A stretch of DNA of 64,000 nt from CAVTWH01 sp963850915 (GTDB taxonomy: Bacteria; Actinomycetota; Actinomycetes; Mycobacteriales; Micromonosporaceae). Below, in pieces: positions 25,394-34,532 of this stretch; the stretch's first letter is position 1; every line of letters begins with the position of its first letter. The notes below the pieces were generated by a model. It searched no databases, had not been told where the DNA came from, and saw only the letters and a program-made list of their open reading frames with translations. A program made the translations under genes and the position numbers. The stretch covers positions 992,001 through 1,056,000 of the forward strand of contig CAWKND010000005.1 of the NCBI GenBank assembly GCA_963850915.1, given 5' to 3'.

Positions 25394-26496
25394 GACGGGA
25401 CGCACTGCTGGTACTGGAGGACGGGCGTACGTTCCGGGGGGAGGCGTACGGCAGCGTCGGGGAGAGTTTCGGTGAGGCGGTCTTCTCCACCGCGATGACC
25501 GGCTACCAGGAGACGCTCACTGACCCCTCGTACCACCGCCAGGTCGTCGTGCAGACCGCGCCGCACATCGGCAACACCGGGGTCAACCGCGAGGACGACG
25601 AGTCCAACCGGATCTGGGTCGCCGGCTACGTGGTCCGCGACCCGGCCCGGCTCACCTCCAACTGGCGCGCCAGCGGCGACCTGGAGGACCGGCTGGCGGC
25701 CGAGGGCGTGGTCGGCATCAGTGGTATCGACACCCGGGCGCTCACCCGGCACCTGCGCGAGCGGGGCGCCATGCGGGTCGGCGTGTCCAGTGTGGACAGT
25801 GACGCCGGCTCGCTGCGCCAGCGGGTACTGGCCGCGCCGCAGATGGTGGGCGCCGACCTCTCCGCCGAGGTGACCACTCCCGCTGCGTACACCGTGCCGG
25901 CCGAGGGGGAGCACCGGCTGACCGTGGCGGCGCTGGACTTCGGGATCAAGCGCAACGTGGCCCGCCGGTTGGCCGCCCGGGGCGTGACGACGCACGTACT
26001 GCCGGCGCACTCCAGCATCGAGGAGGTGCTCGCGGTCAGCCCGGACGCGGTGTTCTTCTCACCCGGCCCGGGCGACCCGGCCACCGCCGACGTACCTGTC
26101 GCACTGGCCCGGGAAGTGTTGCGCCGCAAGGTACCCCTGTTCGGGATCTGCTTCGGTAGCCAGCTGCTGGGCCGGGCGCTGGGCTTCGGCACGTACAAGC
26201 TGGGCTACGGCCACCGCGGCATCAACCAGCCGGTACTCGACCGGGCCACCGGCAAGGTCGAGGTCACCTCGCACAACCATGGCTTCGCGGTGGACGCTCC
26301 GCTGGACGAGACGGTGGAGACCGAGTTCGGCGCGGTGACGGTGAGCCACGTCTGCCTGAACGACAACGTGGTCGAGGGGCTGCGCTGCCTGGACACACCC
26401 GCGTTCACCGTGCAGTACCACCCGGAGGCGGCGGCCGGCCCGCACGACGCTGACTACCTGTTCGACCGCTTCGTGGAGTTGGTGGGTAATGCCTAA
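25390..26496 (+). CDS. carA: Carbamoyl-phosphate synthase small subunit
   Basis: Glutamine amidotransferase that feeds ammonia to CarB. 368 residues. N-terminal domain with AMTGYQETLTDPSY; C-terminal class I GATase domain with nucleophile Cys in FGICFGSQLLG and catalytic His in QYHPEAAAGPHD. The residue two after the nucleophile is Phe and the next Ser, where many bacteria have LGHQ. GTG start in the pyrC stop. The end overlaps carB by eight bases. Confidence 0.97.
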   Translation: MRRDALLVLEDGRTFRGEAYGSVGESFGEAVFSTAMTGYQETLTDPSYHRQVVVQTAPHIGNTGVNREDDESNRIWVAGYVVRDPARLTSNWRASGDLEDRLAAEGVVGISGIDTRALTRHLRERGAMRVGVSSVDSDAGSLRQRVLAAPQMVGADLSAEVTTPAAYTVPAEGEHRLTVAALDFGIKRNVARRLAARGVTTHVLPAHSSIEEVLAVSPDAVFFSPGPGDPATADVPVALAREVLRRKVPLFGICFGSQLLGRALGFGTYKLGYGHRGINQPVLDRATGKVEVTSHNHGFAVDAPLDETVETEFGAVTVSHVCLNDNVVEGLRCLDTPAFTVQYHPEAAAGPHDADYLFDRFVELVGNA

Positions 26497-29400
26497 GCGC
26501 GACGACATTAAGCACGTCATGGTGATCGGCTCGGGGCCGATCGTGATCGGCCAGGCGTGCGAGTTCGACTACTCGGGTACCCAGGCCTGTCGCGTACTGC
26601 GCGCCGAGGGCATCCGGGTCAGCCTGGTCAACTCCAACCCGGCCACGATCATGACCGATCCCGAGTTCGCCGACGCCACCTACGTCGAGCCGATCACCTC
26701 CGAGTTCCTGGAGCAGGTCATCGTCCGGGAGCGGCCGGACGCGCTGCTGCCCACGCTCGGCGGGCAGACCGCGCTCAACGCCGCGGTCGCGCTGCATGAG
26801 GCGGGGATCCTGGAGAAGTTCGGGGTCGAGCTGATCGGCGCGGACATCGACGCCATCCGGCGTGGCGAGGACCGGCAGCTGTTCAAGGAGATCGTCGCGC
26901 TGGCCGGCCGCCGGCTGGGCCTGCCCGAGCCCGATTCACTGGTACCGCGCAGCCGGGTCTGCCACTCGATGGACGAGGTACGGGCCGCTGTAATCGACCT
27001 CGGGCTCCCCGTCGTGATCCGGCCCTCGTTCACCATGGGCGGGCTCGGCTCGGGTATGGCACACACCGACGAGGACCTGGACCGGCTGGCCGGCGGTGGG
27101 CTCGCGGCCAGCCCGGTGCACGAGGTACTCATCGAGGAGAGCGTGCTCGGCTGGAAGGAGTACGAGCTCGAACTCATGCGCGACAAGCACGACAACGTGG
27201 TGGTCGTGTGCTCCATCGAGAACGTGGACGCGATGGGCGTACACACCGGCGACTCGGTGACCGTTGCGCCGGCCATGACCCTGACCGACGTGGAGTACCA
27301 GAGCCTGCGTGATCTCGGCATCGCCGTACTGCGCGAGGTCGGGGTGGACACCGGCGGCTGCAACATCCAGTTCGCGGTGAACCCCGAGGACGGCCGCCTC
27401 GTGGTGATCGAGATGAACCCGCGGGTCTCCCGGTCCAGTGCGCTGGCGTCGAAGGCGACCGGCTTCCCGATCGCCAAGATCGCGGCGAAGCTGGCCATCG
27501 GGTACACCCTGGATGAGATCGCCAACGACATCACGCTGAAGACACCGGCGGCCTTCGAGCCGAGCCTGGACTATGTGGTGGTGAAGATCCCGCGGTTCGC
27601 GTTCGAGAAGTTCCCCGGCGCCGACCCGGAGTTGACCACCACGATGAAGTCGGTGGGCGAGGCGATGAGCCTGGGCCGCAACTTCACCGAGGCGCTGAAC
27701 AAGGCGATGCGCTCGATGGAGACGAAGGCGGCCGGGTTCTGGACGGTCCCCGACCCGGCCGGCGCGACCGTGGAGAACACCCTGGCGGCGCTGCGTACCC
27801 CGCACGACGGCCGGCTGTACGCGGTCGAGCGGGCGCTGCGGCTGGGCGCCAGCATCGGGCAGGTTTGTGAAGCGTCCCGGCTGGACCCGTGGTTCGTCGA
27901 CCAGGTCGCGCAGCTGGTGGACCTGCGGGCACAGATCCTCGCGGCGCCGGTACTCGACGAGGCGGTACTGCGCCGGGCCAAGCGGGCAGGCCTGTCCGAC
28001 AGGCAGGTGGCCGCGCTGCGCCCGGAGCTGGCCGGCGAGGACGGGGTACGCATCCTGCGGCACCGGCTCGGCCTGCGCCCGGTTTACAAGACGGTGGACA
28101 CCTGCGCCGCCGAGTTCGCCGCCTCGACGCCCTACCACTACTCGTCCTACGACGAGGAGACCGAGGTCGCGCAGTCGCCCCGGCCGAAGGTACTGATCCT
28201 CGGCTCCGGGCCCAACCGCATCGGGCAGGGCATCGAGTTCGACTACTCCTGCGTACACGCCGTGCAGGCGCTGCGCGGTGTCGATTACGAGACTGTCATG
28301 GTCAACTGCAACCCGGAGACCGTCTCCACCGACTACGACACGGCGGACCGGCTCTACTTCGAGCCGCTCACCTTCGAGGACGTGCTGGAGGTCTGGCACG
28401 CCGAGCACTCGTCGGGGCAGGCGGCCGGTGGGCCGGGCGTGGTGGGCGTGATCGTGCAGCTGGGTGGGCAGACGCCGCTCGGGCTGGCACAGCGGTTGAA
28501 GGACGCCGGGGTACCCATCGTGGGTACCAGCCCGGAATCCATCCACCTGGCCGAGGACCGGGGCGCGTTCGGTGCGCTGCTGGACCGGGAGGGGCTGACC
28601 GCGCCGGCGTACGGCACGGCCACCAGCTTCCCCGAGGCCAAGAAGATCGCCGACGCCATCGGGTACCCGGTGCTGGTACGCCCGTCCTTCGTGCTCGGCG
28701 GCCGGGGCATGGAGATCGTGTACGACGACGCCACCCTGCGCGACTACATCGGCCGGGCCACCGAGATCTCGCCGTCGCACCCGGTACTCGTGGACCGGTT
28801 CCTCGACGACGCCATCGAGATCGACGTGGACGCGCTCTGTGACGCCACCGGCGAGGTCTACCTGGGCGGCGTGATGGAGCACATCGAGGAGGCCGGTATC
28901 CACTCCGGCGACTCGTCCTGCGCGCTGCCGCCGATCACGCTCGGCGGTACCCACCTGGACGCGGTCCGCCGCTACACCGAGGTGATCGCCCGTGGCGTGG
29001 GGGTACGCGGGCTGCTCAACGTCCAGTACGCCCTGAAGGACGACACGCTGTACGTGCTGGAGGCCAACCCGCGCGCGTCGCGTACCGTGCCGTTCGTTTC
29101 GAAGGCGACGGCCATCCCGCTGGCCAAGGCGGCCGCCCGGATCATGCTCGGGGCGACCATCGCCGAGCTGCGCGCGGAAGGGCTGCTGCGGCCACGGCTG
29201 GACGGCGGCAACACCCCGGAGGGCGCGCCGATCGCGGTCAAGGAGGCGGTACTGCCGTTCAAGCGCTTCCGTACACCGTCCGGCAAGGGCGTGGACAGCC
29301 TGCTCGGGCCGGAGATGAAATCCACCGGCGAAGTGATGGGTATCGACACCACCTTCGGACACGCTTTCGCCAAGTCACAGGCGGCCGCGTACGGCTCGCT

Positions 29401-29836
29401 CCCGGTCACCGGCAAGATCCTGGTCACCGTGGCCAACCGGGACAAGCGCGGGATGATCTTCCCGGTGAAGCGGCTGGCCGATCTGGGCTTCGAGATCATC
29501 GCCACCGCCGGTACCGGTGAGGTACTGCGCCGCCACGGCATCCCGTGCGAGGTGGTGGCCAAGCACTACGAGGCCGGCGAGGAGCCCCGGCACGCGGTCG
29601 GCCTGATCAACTCGGGCGAGGTGGCGCTGGTCATCAACACCCCGCAGGGCTCGGGTGCCCGGCAGGACGGGTACGAGATCCGTACCGCCGCTGTTACTGC
29701 CGACATCCCGTGCATCACCACGGTGCCCGGTGCCTCGGCCGCTGTGATGGGCATCGAGGCGCTGATCAGAGGCGAGATGTCGGTACGCCCGCTGCAGGAG
29801 CTGCACGCTGCCCTGCGCGCGGCGGACGGGCGGTGA
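26489..29836 (+). CDS. carB: Carbamoyl-phosphate synthase large subunit
   Basis: 1115 residues, slightly longer than the usual 1070. Two ATP-grasp halves, starting IGSGPIVIGQACEFDYSG (near residue 13) and LGSGPNRIGQGIEFDYS (near residue 573), with matching GGLGSGMA and GGRGMEIV loops. The C-terminal MGS-like allosteric domain includes LVINTPQG. It makes carbamoyl phosphate for both pyrimidines and arginine. The end overlaps pyrD (GTGA). Confidence 0.97.
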   Translation: MPKRDDIKHVMVIGSGPIVIGQACEFDYSGTQACRVLRAEGIRVSLVNSNPATIMTDPEFADATYVEPITSEFLEQVIVRERPDALLPTLGGQTALNAAVALHEAGILEKFGVELIGADIDAIRRGEDRQLFKEIVALAGRRLGLPEPDSLVPRSRVCHSMDEVRAAVIDLGLPVVIRPSFTMGGLGSGMAHTDEDLDRLAGGGLAASPVHEVLIEESVLGWKEYELELMRDKHDNVVVVCSIENVDAMGVHTGDSVTVAPAMTLTDVEYQSLRDLGIAVLREVGVDTGGCNIQFAVNPEDGRLVVIEMNPRVSRSSALASKATGFPIAKIAAKLAIGYTLDEIANDITLKTPAAFEPSLDYVVVKIPRFAFEKFPGADPELTTTMKSVGEAMSLGRNFTEALNKAMRSMETKAAGFWTVPDPAGATVENTLAALRTPHDGRLYAVERALRLGASIGQVCEASRLDPWFVDQVAQLVDLRAQILAAPVLDEAVLRRAKRAGLSDRQVAALRPELAGEDGVRILRHRLGLRPVYKTVDTCAAEFAASTPYHYSSYDEETEVAQSPRPKVLILGSGPNRIGQGIEFDYSCVHAVQALRGVDYETVMVNCNPETVSTDYDTADRLYFEPLTFEDVLEVWHAEHSSGQAAGGPGVVGVIVQLGGQTPLGLAQRLKDAGVPIVGTSPESIHLAEDRGAFGALLDREGLTAPAYGTATSFPEAKKIADAIGYPVLVRPSFVLGGRGMEIVYDDATLRDYIGRATEISPSHPVLVDRFLDDAIEIDVDALCDATGEVYLGGVMEHIEEAGIHSGDSSCALPPITLGGTHLDAVRRYTEVIARGVGVRGLLNVQYALKDDTLYVLEANPRASRTVPFVSKATAIPLAKAAARIMLGATIAELRAEGLLRPRLDGGNTPEGAPIAVKEAVLPFKRFRTPSGKGVDSLLGPEMKSTGEVMGIDTTFGHAFAKSQAAAYGSLPVTGKILVTVANRDKRGMIFPVKRLADLGFEIIATAGTGEVLRRHGIPCEVVAKHYEAGEEPRHAVGLINSGEVALVINTPQGSGARQDGYEIRTAAVTADIPCITTVPGASAAVMGIEALIRGEMSVRPLQELHAALRAADGR

Positions 29837-30900
29837 GCCTGGGGCTCGCCCCGGCTCCGCAGCCGCCGTCTGCCGGCCCGGGGCGGGGGTACCGGCGGCT
29901 GGCCGACCGGCTGCTGTTCCAGCTCGGTGGTGGCGACGCCGAGGTGGCGCACGAGACCACGCTGCGCTGGCTGTCCCGGGCCGCCCGGCGCCCGGCGCTG
30001 CTGCGGGCACTGCACGCCCGGTACGGGGTGGACGCGCCGACCGAGGTGTTCGGGGTGCGCTTCCCGAACCCGGTCGGGCTCGCCGCCGGGCTGGACAAGG
30101 ACGGCCGGGCGCTGCCGGTGTGGCCGGCGCTCGGCTTCGGCTTCACCGAGGTGGGTACCGTCACCGCCCACGCGCAGCCGGGCAACGACCGGCCACGGCT
30201 GTTCCGGCTCACCGCCAGCGAAGCGATCATCAACCGGATGGGCTTCAACAACAAAGGCGCTGCTGCGCTGGCCCAGCGGTTGGCGGCGCTCGGCCCGCTG
30301 CCCACCCCGCTCGGCATCAGCCTCGGCAAGTCGAAGGTCACCCCGCTGGGCGACTCGGTCGGCGACTACCTGGAGTCGCTGACGCTGCTCCGGCCGTACG
30401 CCGACTACCTGGCCGTGAACGTCAGCTCGCCGAACACCCCCGGACTGCGCAGCCTGCAGGACCGGGAGCAGCTGGCCGAGCTGCTCGGGGCGCTGCGGAG
30501 CGCGGCTGGTGCCACGCCCGTACTCGTCAAGATCGCACCGGACCTCACCGAGCAGGCGATCGGCGAGGTACTGGAGGTGTGCGCACACACCGGCGTGGCC
30601 GGGCTGATCGCCACCAACACCACCACCGGCCGGGACGGCCTGGCCCCGGCGGACGCCGGCCGGGCGGATGAGGCGGGCGGGCTCTCCGGCCGACCGTTGA
30701 CGGAACGGGCCAGGTCAGTGGTGGCTTTCGTGACGCAACGGAGTCCCTTGCCGGTGATCGGTGTGGGCGGCATCCTCGATCCGGACGACGCCGCGCGGAT
30801 GTTCGACGCGGGCGCCAGCCTGGTGCAGCTCTACACCGGCCTGATCTACCGCGGCCCGGCTCTCGTACGGGCCGCCGCCGTCGCCCGGAGCGCGCGATGA
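29833..30900 (+). CDS. pyrD: Quinone-dependent dihydroorotate dehydrogenase (class 2)
   Basis: Oxidises dihydroorotate to orotate at the membrane with quinone. 355 residues with the class 2 N-terminal extension. FMN motifs GLAAGLDKDG, NRMGFNNKGA and GISLGKSK; substrate/catalytic loop NVSSPNTPGLR; and VGVGGIL near the end. GTG 29833 is inside the carB stop; the end overlaps the next gene (ATGA). Confidence 0.96.
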   Translation: MSLGLAPAPQPPSAGPGRGYRRLADRLLFQLGGGDAEVAHETTLRWLSRAARRPALLRALHARYGVDAPTEVFGVRFPNPVGLAAGLDKDGRALPVWPALGFGFTEVGTVTAHAQPGNDRPRLFRLTASEAIINRMGFNNKGAAALAQRLAALGPLPTPLGISLGKSKVTPLGDSVGDYLESLTLLRPYADYLAVNVSSPNTPGLRSLQDREQLAELLGALRSAAGATPVLVKIAPDLTEQAIGEVLEVCAHTGVAGLIATNTTTGRDGLAPADAGRADEAGGLSGRPLTERARSVVAFVTQRSPLPVIGVGGILDPDDAARMFDAGASLVQLYTGLIYRGPALVRAAAVARSAR

Positions 30901-32285
30901 CAGCGACCGCCGCCGAGCGCAACCCGACCGGGCGCAGCGGCGGTGACCACGCAGGGAGCAAGCCGGACCGCCCGGAGTGGGTACCCCCGCCCCGCCCGGC
31001 ACAAGCCGACGTCGAGCGGCTCTTGGCGTTGGACCGGGCACACGTCTGGCACCCGTACGCGCCGATGCCCGGGCTGAGCGAGCCCTACCTGGTCGAGTCG
31101 GCGGCGGGGGTACGGCTGCGGCTGGCCGACGGGCGGGAGCTGGTGGACGGCATGTCGTCGTGGTGGGCGGCGATCCACGGGTACCGCCACCCCGTGCTGG
31201 ACGCCGCGGTCACCGACCAGCTCGGCCGGATGAGTCACGTGATGTTCGGCGGGCTCACCCACGAGCCGGCGATCCGGCTGGCCACCACCCTGGTCGAGTG
31301 GACCGGCCTGGAGCACGCGTTCCTCTGCGACTCGGGCTCGGTCAGCGTCGAGGTGGCGCTGAAGATGTGCCTGCAGTACTGGCGCTCGCGCGGCCGGCCG
31401 GCCAAGCGCAAGGCGCTGACCTGGCGGGGCGGGTACCACGGCGACACGTTCCACCCGATGAGCGTCTGTGACCCGGACGGCGGCATGCACGCCCTGTGGC
31501 GCGGCGTGCTCCCCGAGCAGGTCTTCGTACCCGCACCCCCGGACGGCTTCGACGCGCCCGTGGACGACGCGTACGCCGCGCTGCTGGACGCCGCGATCGA
31601 GCAGCACCGCGACGAGCTGGCCTGCGTGATCGTGGAGCCGGTCGTGCAGGGCGCCGGCGGGATGCGCTTCCACAGCCCCGGCTACCCCCGGCTGCTGCGC
31701 GAACTGTGCGACCGGCACGGCGTACTGCTGGTGTTCGACGAGATCGCCACCGGCTTCGGGCGCAGCGGTGCGCTCTTCGCCGCCGAGCACGCCGGTGTCC
31801 GCCCGGACGTGATGTGTGTCGGCAAGGCGCTGACCGGCGGGTACCTGTCGCTGGCCGCCGCGCTGTGTACGGCCGAGGTGGCCGACGGCATCTCGCGGGG
31901 CGACGTGCCGGTCCTGGCGCACGGCCCGACCTTCATGGGTAACCCGCTGGCCTGCGCGGCCGCCAACGCCTCCCTGGCCCTGCTGGGCGGGCGCAACGGC
32001 CGCTGGCGGGCGGACGTCGAGCGGATCGGAGCCGGGCTGCGCGCCGGTCTCGCCGCGGCACGCGAACTGCCCGGGGTACGGGACGTCCGCGTGCTCGGGG
32101 CGATCGGGGTCATCCAGCTCGACCACGAGGTGGATCTCGGCGCGGCCACCCGGGCGGCGGTCGCCACGGGCGTGTGGCTGCGCCCGTTCCGTGACCTGGT
32201 GTACGCGATGCCGCCTTACGTCAGTGCCGACGCAGATATGACATTGATCACGAATGGCATGGTCGCGGCTGCCGCGGCCGGATGA
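30897..32285 (+). CDS. bioA: Adenosylmethionine-8-amino-7-oxononanoate aminotransferase
   Basis: Biotin pathway step that makes DAPA using SAM as amino donor; PLP fold type I. 462 residues with a 30-residue charged N-terminal extension. BioA signatures: HVWHPYAPMPG, GMSSWWAAIHGYRHP, GGYHGDTFHPMSV, DEIATGFGR, PLP Lys in GKALTGGYLS, HGPTFMGNPLACAAA and LRPFRDLVYAMPPYV. It starts in the pyrD stop and ends in the pyrF start region, so it is fully embedded in the pyrimidine operon. No other bio gene is in the window. Confidence 0.95.
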   Translation: MTATAAERNPTGRSGGDHAGSKPDRPEWVPPPRPAQADVERLLALDRAHVWHPYAPMPGLSEPYLVESAAGVRLRLADGRELVDGMSSWWAAIHGYRHPVLDAAVTDQLGRMSHVMFGGLTHEPAIRLATTLVEWTGLEHAFLCDSGSVSVEVALKMCLQYWRSRGRPAKRKALTWRGGYHGDTFHPMSVCDPDGGMHALWRGVLPEQVFVPAPPDGFDAPVDDAYAALLDAAIEQHRDELACVIVEPVVQGAGGMRFHSPGYPRLLRELCDRHGVLLVFDEIATGFGRSGALFAAEHAGVRPDVMCVGKALTGGYLSLAAALCTAEVADGISRGDVPVLAHGPTFMGNPLACAAANASLALLGGRNGRWRADVERIGAGLRAGLAAARELPGVRDVRVLGAIGVIQLDHEVDLGAATRAAVATGVWLRPFRDLVYAMPPYVSADADMTLITNGMVAAAAAG

Positions 32286-32296
32286 GGAGAGTCGCC

Positions 32297-33136
32297 ATGG
32301 CCAGCTTCGGTACCCGGTTCGCGGCCGCGGTGGCGCGCCACGGCCAGCTGTGCGTCGGCATCGATGCGCATCCGGCGCTGCTGTCCGCCTGGGGGCTGAC
32401 CGACGACGTCGCCGGGCTGCAGCGCTTCACCGAGACGGTGGTGGAGGCGGTGGCCGGACGGGTGGCCGTGGTCAAGCCGCAGTCGGCCTTCTACGAGCGG
32501 TTCGGTTCGCGCGGTATCGCGATCCTTGAGTCAAATATCCGACACCTGCGGGAATCCGGGACGATCGTGCTGCTGGACGTGAAGCGCGGCGACATGCAGT
32601 CGACCGCCGCCGCGTACGCGGACGCGTACCTCGATCCGGCCAGCCCGCTCTTCGCCGACGCGATCACGGTGAGCCCCTACCTGGGCTTCGGCACGCTGGT
32701 TCCGATGATCGACAAGGCGCTCAAGAACGACGCCGGGGTGTTCGTCCTGGCGCTCACCTCCAACCCCGAGGGGCCGACCTTCCAGCACGCCACGACCGCC
32801 GACGGGCGTACCGTCGCGCAGACCGTAATCGACGAGGTTGCCCAGCTCAACGGGGGTGCGCACCCGCTTGGCAGCATCGGACTCGTGGTCGGCGCGACGG
32901 TCGGGCGTACCGGCCACGACTTCCACGCGGTCAATGGTCCGGTGCTCGTACCGGGCATGGGCGCGCAGGGCGGGACGGCCGCCGGGCTCCGCGAGATCTT
33001 CGGTGCTGACCTGGGCGCGCTGCTGCCCTCGACGTCCCGTGAGGTACTCGCGGCGGGGCCGGACGTGTCCGCACTTCGGGAAGCTGCTGACCGGGCCCTG
33101 GCCGGTTACCGGGCGGTACTTTCCGGGCCAGAATGA
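32297..33136 (+). CDS. pyrF: Orotidine 5'-phosphate decarboxylase, long (mycobacterial) type
   Basis: Last step to UMP. 279 residues, typical of the class distinct from the short enterobacterial enzyme. Catalytic LLDVKRGDMQST, VSPYLGFGTL and GATVGRTG, plus VPGMGAQGGTA. ATG 32297 chosen: GAGGAG seven bases upstream. An ATG at 32282 overlapping the bioA stop would add five residues. Confidence 0.95.
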   Translation: MASFGTRFAAAVARHGQLCVGIDAHPALLSAWGLTDDVAGLQRFTETVVEAVAGRVAVVKPQSAFYERFGSRGIAILESNIRHLRESGTIVLLDVKRGDMQSTAAAYADAYLDPASPLFADAITVSPYLGFGTLVPMIDKALKNDAGVFVLALTSNPEGPTFQHATTADGRTVAQTVIDEVAQLNGGAHPLGSIGLVVGATVGRTGHDFHAVNGPVLVPGMGAQGGTAAGLREIFGADLGALLPSTSREVLAAGPDVSALREAADRALAGYRAVLSGPE

Positions 33137-33166
33137 TCGAATTTTGCGACGACCCGCCGCGCCACG

Positions 33167-33195
33167 TTGCCGAAAGCTCCAAGGACCGCTAGTTT
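33167..33195 (+). promoter_or_regulatory. Candidate promoter for mihF-gmk
   Basis: TTGCCG (33167-33172) and TAGTTT (33190-33195) with an exact 17-base spacer in the gap after pyrF. Transcription would begin near 33202, giving a leader of about 80 bases. Confidence 0.5.
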
Positions 33196-33282
33196 TCGCT
33201 GTCGCTGGGAATCACACGCACATCACGAGCAACTGCGTCCCCCGCGACCTGCGAGGACGCGCAACACCCCCGAGGAGAACTG

Positions 33283-33603
33283 GTGCCGCTCCCCACACTG
33301 AGCCCGGAACAGCGCGCAGCTGCGCTGGAGAAGGCCGCGGAGATCCGCAAGGCCCGCGCTGAGCTGAAGGAACAGCTCAAGGCGGGCAAGACCACCCTGT
33401 CTGCCGTGCTCGCCCGTGCCGAGTCCGACGAGGTTGTCGGCAAGCTGAAGGTGTCGGCTGTGCTGCAGGCGCTGCCCGGAATCGGCAAGATCCGGGCGAC
33501 CCAGATCATGGAGAAGCTGAAGATTGCTGAGAGCCGTCGCCTGCGTGGCCTCGGCGAGCAGCAGCGCAAGGCCCTCCTGGGGGAGTTCGCTGCAAACAAG
33601 TGA
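33283..33603 (+). CDS. mihF: Integration host factor, actinobacterial type (MihF)
   Basis: 106-residue nucleoid protein, essential in mycobacteria and needed for phage L5 integration there. Acidic/basic helical N-terminus, then the helix-two-turn-helix DNA contact region with ALPGIGKIRATQIMEKL and ESRRLRGLG. GTG 33283 behind GAGGAG. Codon use is that of a highly expressed gene, and it contains no GTAC, unlike its neighbours. Position before gmk is conserved in actinomycetes. The stop lies in an imperfect duplication. Confidence 0.95.
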   Translation: MPLPTLSPEQRAAALEKAAEIRKARAELKEQLKAGKTTLSAVLARAESDEVVGKLKVSAVLQALPGIGKIRATQIMEKLKIAESRRLRGLGEQQRKALLGEFAANK

Positions 33604-33632
33604 GCTGGACAGGGTAGAAACAAGCAGTGAGC
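33594..33632 (+). repeat. Imperfect duplication joining mihF stop and gmk start
   Basis: AAACAAGTGAGC at 33594-33605 recurs at 33618-33632 with CAG inserted. The first copy holds the mihF TGA, the second an in-frame TGA 27 bases later and the gmk GTG (33627). Confidence 0.5.
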
Positions 33633-34211
33633 AATGACGACGACGCGCGCCCGGCAGCTCGACTCACGGTTCTCTCCGGCCCCTCGGGGGTCGGCAAGGA
33701 CAGCGTGATCGAGCTGATCCGGGCGCGCTCGCCGTGGGTCTGGTTGTCGGTCTCGGCCACTACCAGGCCGAAGCGCGACTACGAGGTCGACGGCGTGCAC
33801 TACCACTTCGTCGACCGGGCCGAGTTCGAGCGCCTGGTCGACGCCGGCGAACTGCTCGAATGGGCCGAGTTCGCCGGCAACCTCTACGGCACGCCGCGCG
33901 CCGAGGTACTGCGCCGGCTGGCCACCGGGCGACCCGCCCTCCTCAAGATCGACCTACAGGGTGCGCGGCAGGTACGGGCCGCGATGCCCGCGGCGCAGCT
34001 GGTGTTCCTGGCGCCGCCGAGCGTCGCCGAACTCAAGCGCCGGCTGGTCGGCCGGGGCACCGAGGACGCCGAGACGATCCGGCTGCGGCTGGCCCACGCC
34101 GACGAGGAGCTGGCCGCCGAACCGGAGTTCGACGTGACCGTGATCAACGACTCGGTCGAGCGTGCCGCGGACGAGTTGGTACGATTGTTGGGTTCATTAC
34201 CGGTTTCCTGA
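33627..34211 (+). CDS. gmk: Guanylate kinase
   Basis: ATP-dependent GMP to GDP kinase. 194 residues. P-loop SGPSGVGKDS (Asp where many have Ser/Thr), GMP-binding SATTRPKRDYEVDGVHYHFV, and LLKIDLQGARQV as Walker B. GTG 33627 lies 23 bases after mihF inside the duplicated tail. rpoZ follows on the same strand. Confidence 0.95.
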   Translation: MSNDDDARPAARLTVLSGPSGVGKDSVIELIRARSPWVWLSVSATTRPKRDYEVDGVHYHFVDRAEFERLVDAGELLEWAEFAGNLYGTPRAEVLRRLATGRPALLKIDLQGARQVRAAMPAAQLVFLAPPSVAELKRRLVGRGTEDAETIRLRLAHADEELAAEPEFDVTVINDSVERAADELVRLLGSLPVS

Positions 34212-34267
34212 GCCAGCTGCCTCCCGGAGCGAGCCAGGCGACCACAAGATTCGCAGAGAGGGCACCC

Positions 34268-34525
34268 GTGACGGTCGCCAGTCCCGAGGGCATCACCAAT
34301 CCGCCGATCGACGAGCTGCTGGACAAGACCACGTCCAAGTACGCCCTGGTCATCTTCGCGGCCAAGCGTGCGCGCCAGGTCAACGCCTACTACAGCCAGC
34401 TCGGCGAGGGCCTCCTGGAGTACGTCGGCCCGCTGGTCGAAACCACCCCGCAGGAGAAGCCGCTGTCGATCGCCATGCGCGAGATCAACGCCGGCCTGCT
34501 GGTGGCTGAGCCGACCGAGGGCTGA
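34268..34525 (+). CDS. rpoZ: RNA polymerase omega subunit
   Basis: 85 residues. GITNPPIDELLDKTTSKYALVIFAAKRARQVNAYY is split by convention at its conserved core (PPIDELLDK; KRARQVN), and LSIAMREINAGLL closes the protein. Assists beta-prime folding. GTG 34268 behind AGAGGG. A nine-base GGCTGAGCC occurs once in the last codons and again at the stop. Confidence 0.93.
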   Translation: MTVASPEGITNPPIDELLDKTTSKYALVIFAAKRARQVNAYYSQLGEGLLEYVGPLVETTPQEKPLSIAMREINAGLLVAEPTEG

Positions 34526-34532
34526 GCCCGGC

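Noticed and set aside
26936..29362. 808-codon open frame antisense to carB
   Set aside because: carB is unmistakable on the other strand; the antisense product has no domains and follows from G/C-rich third positions.
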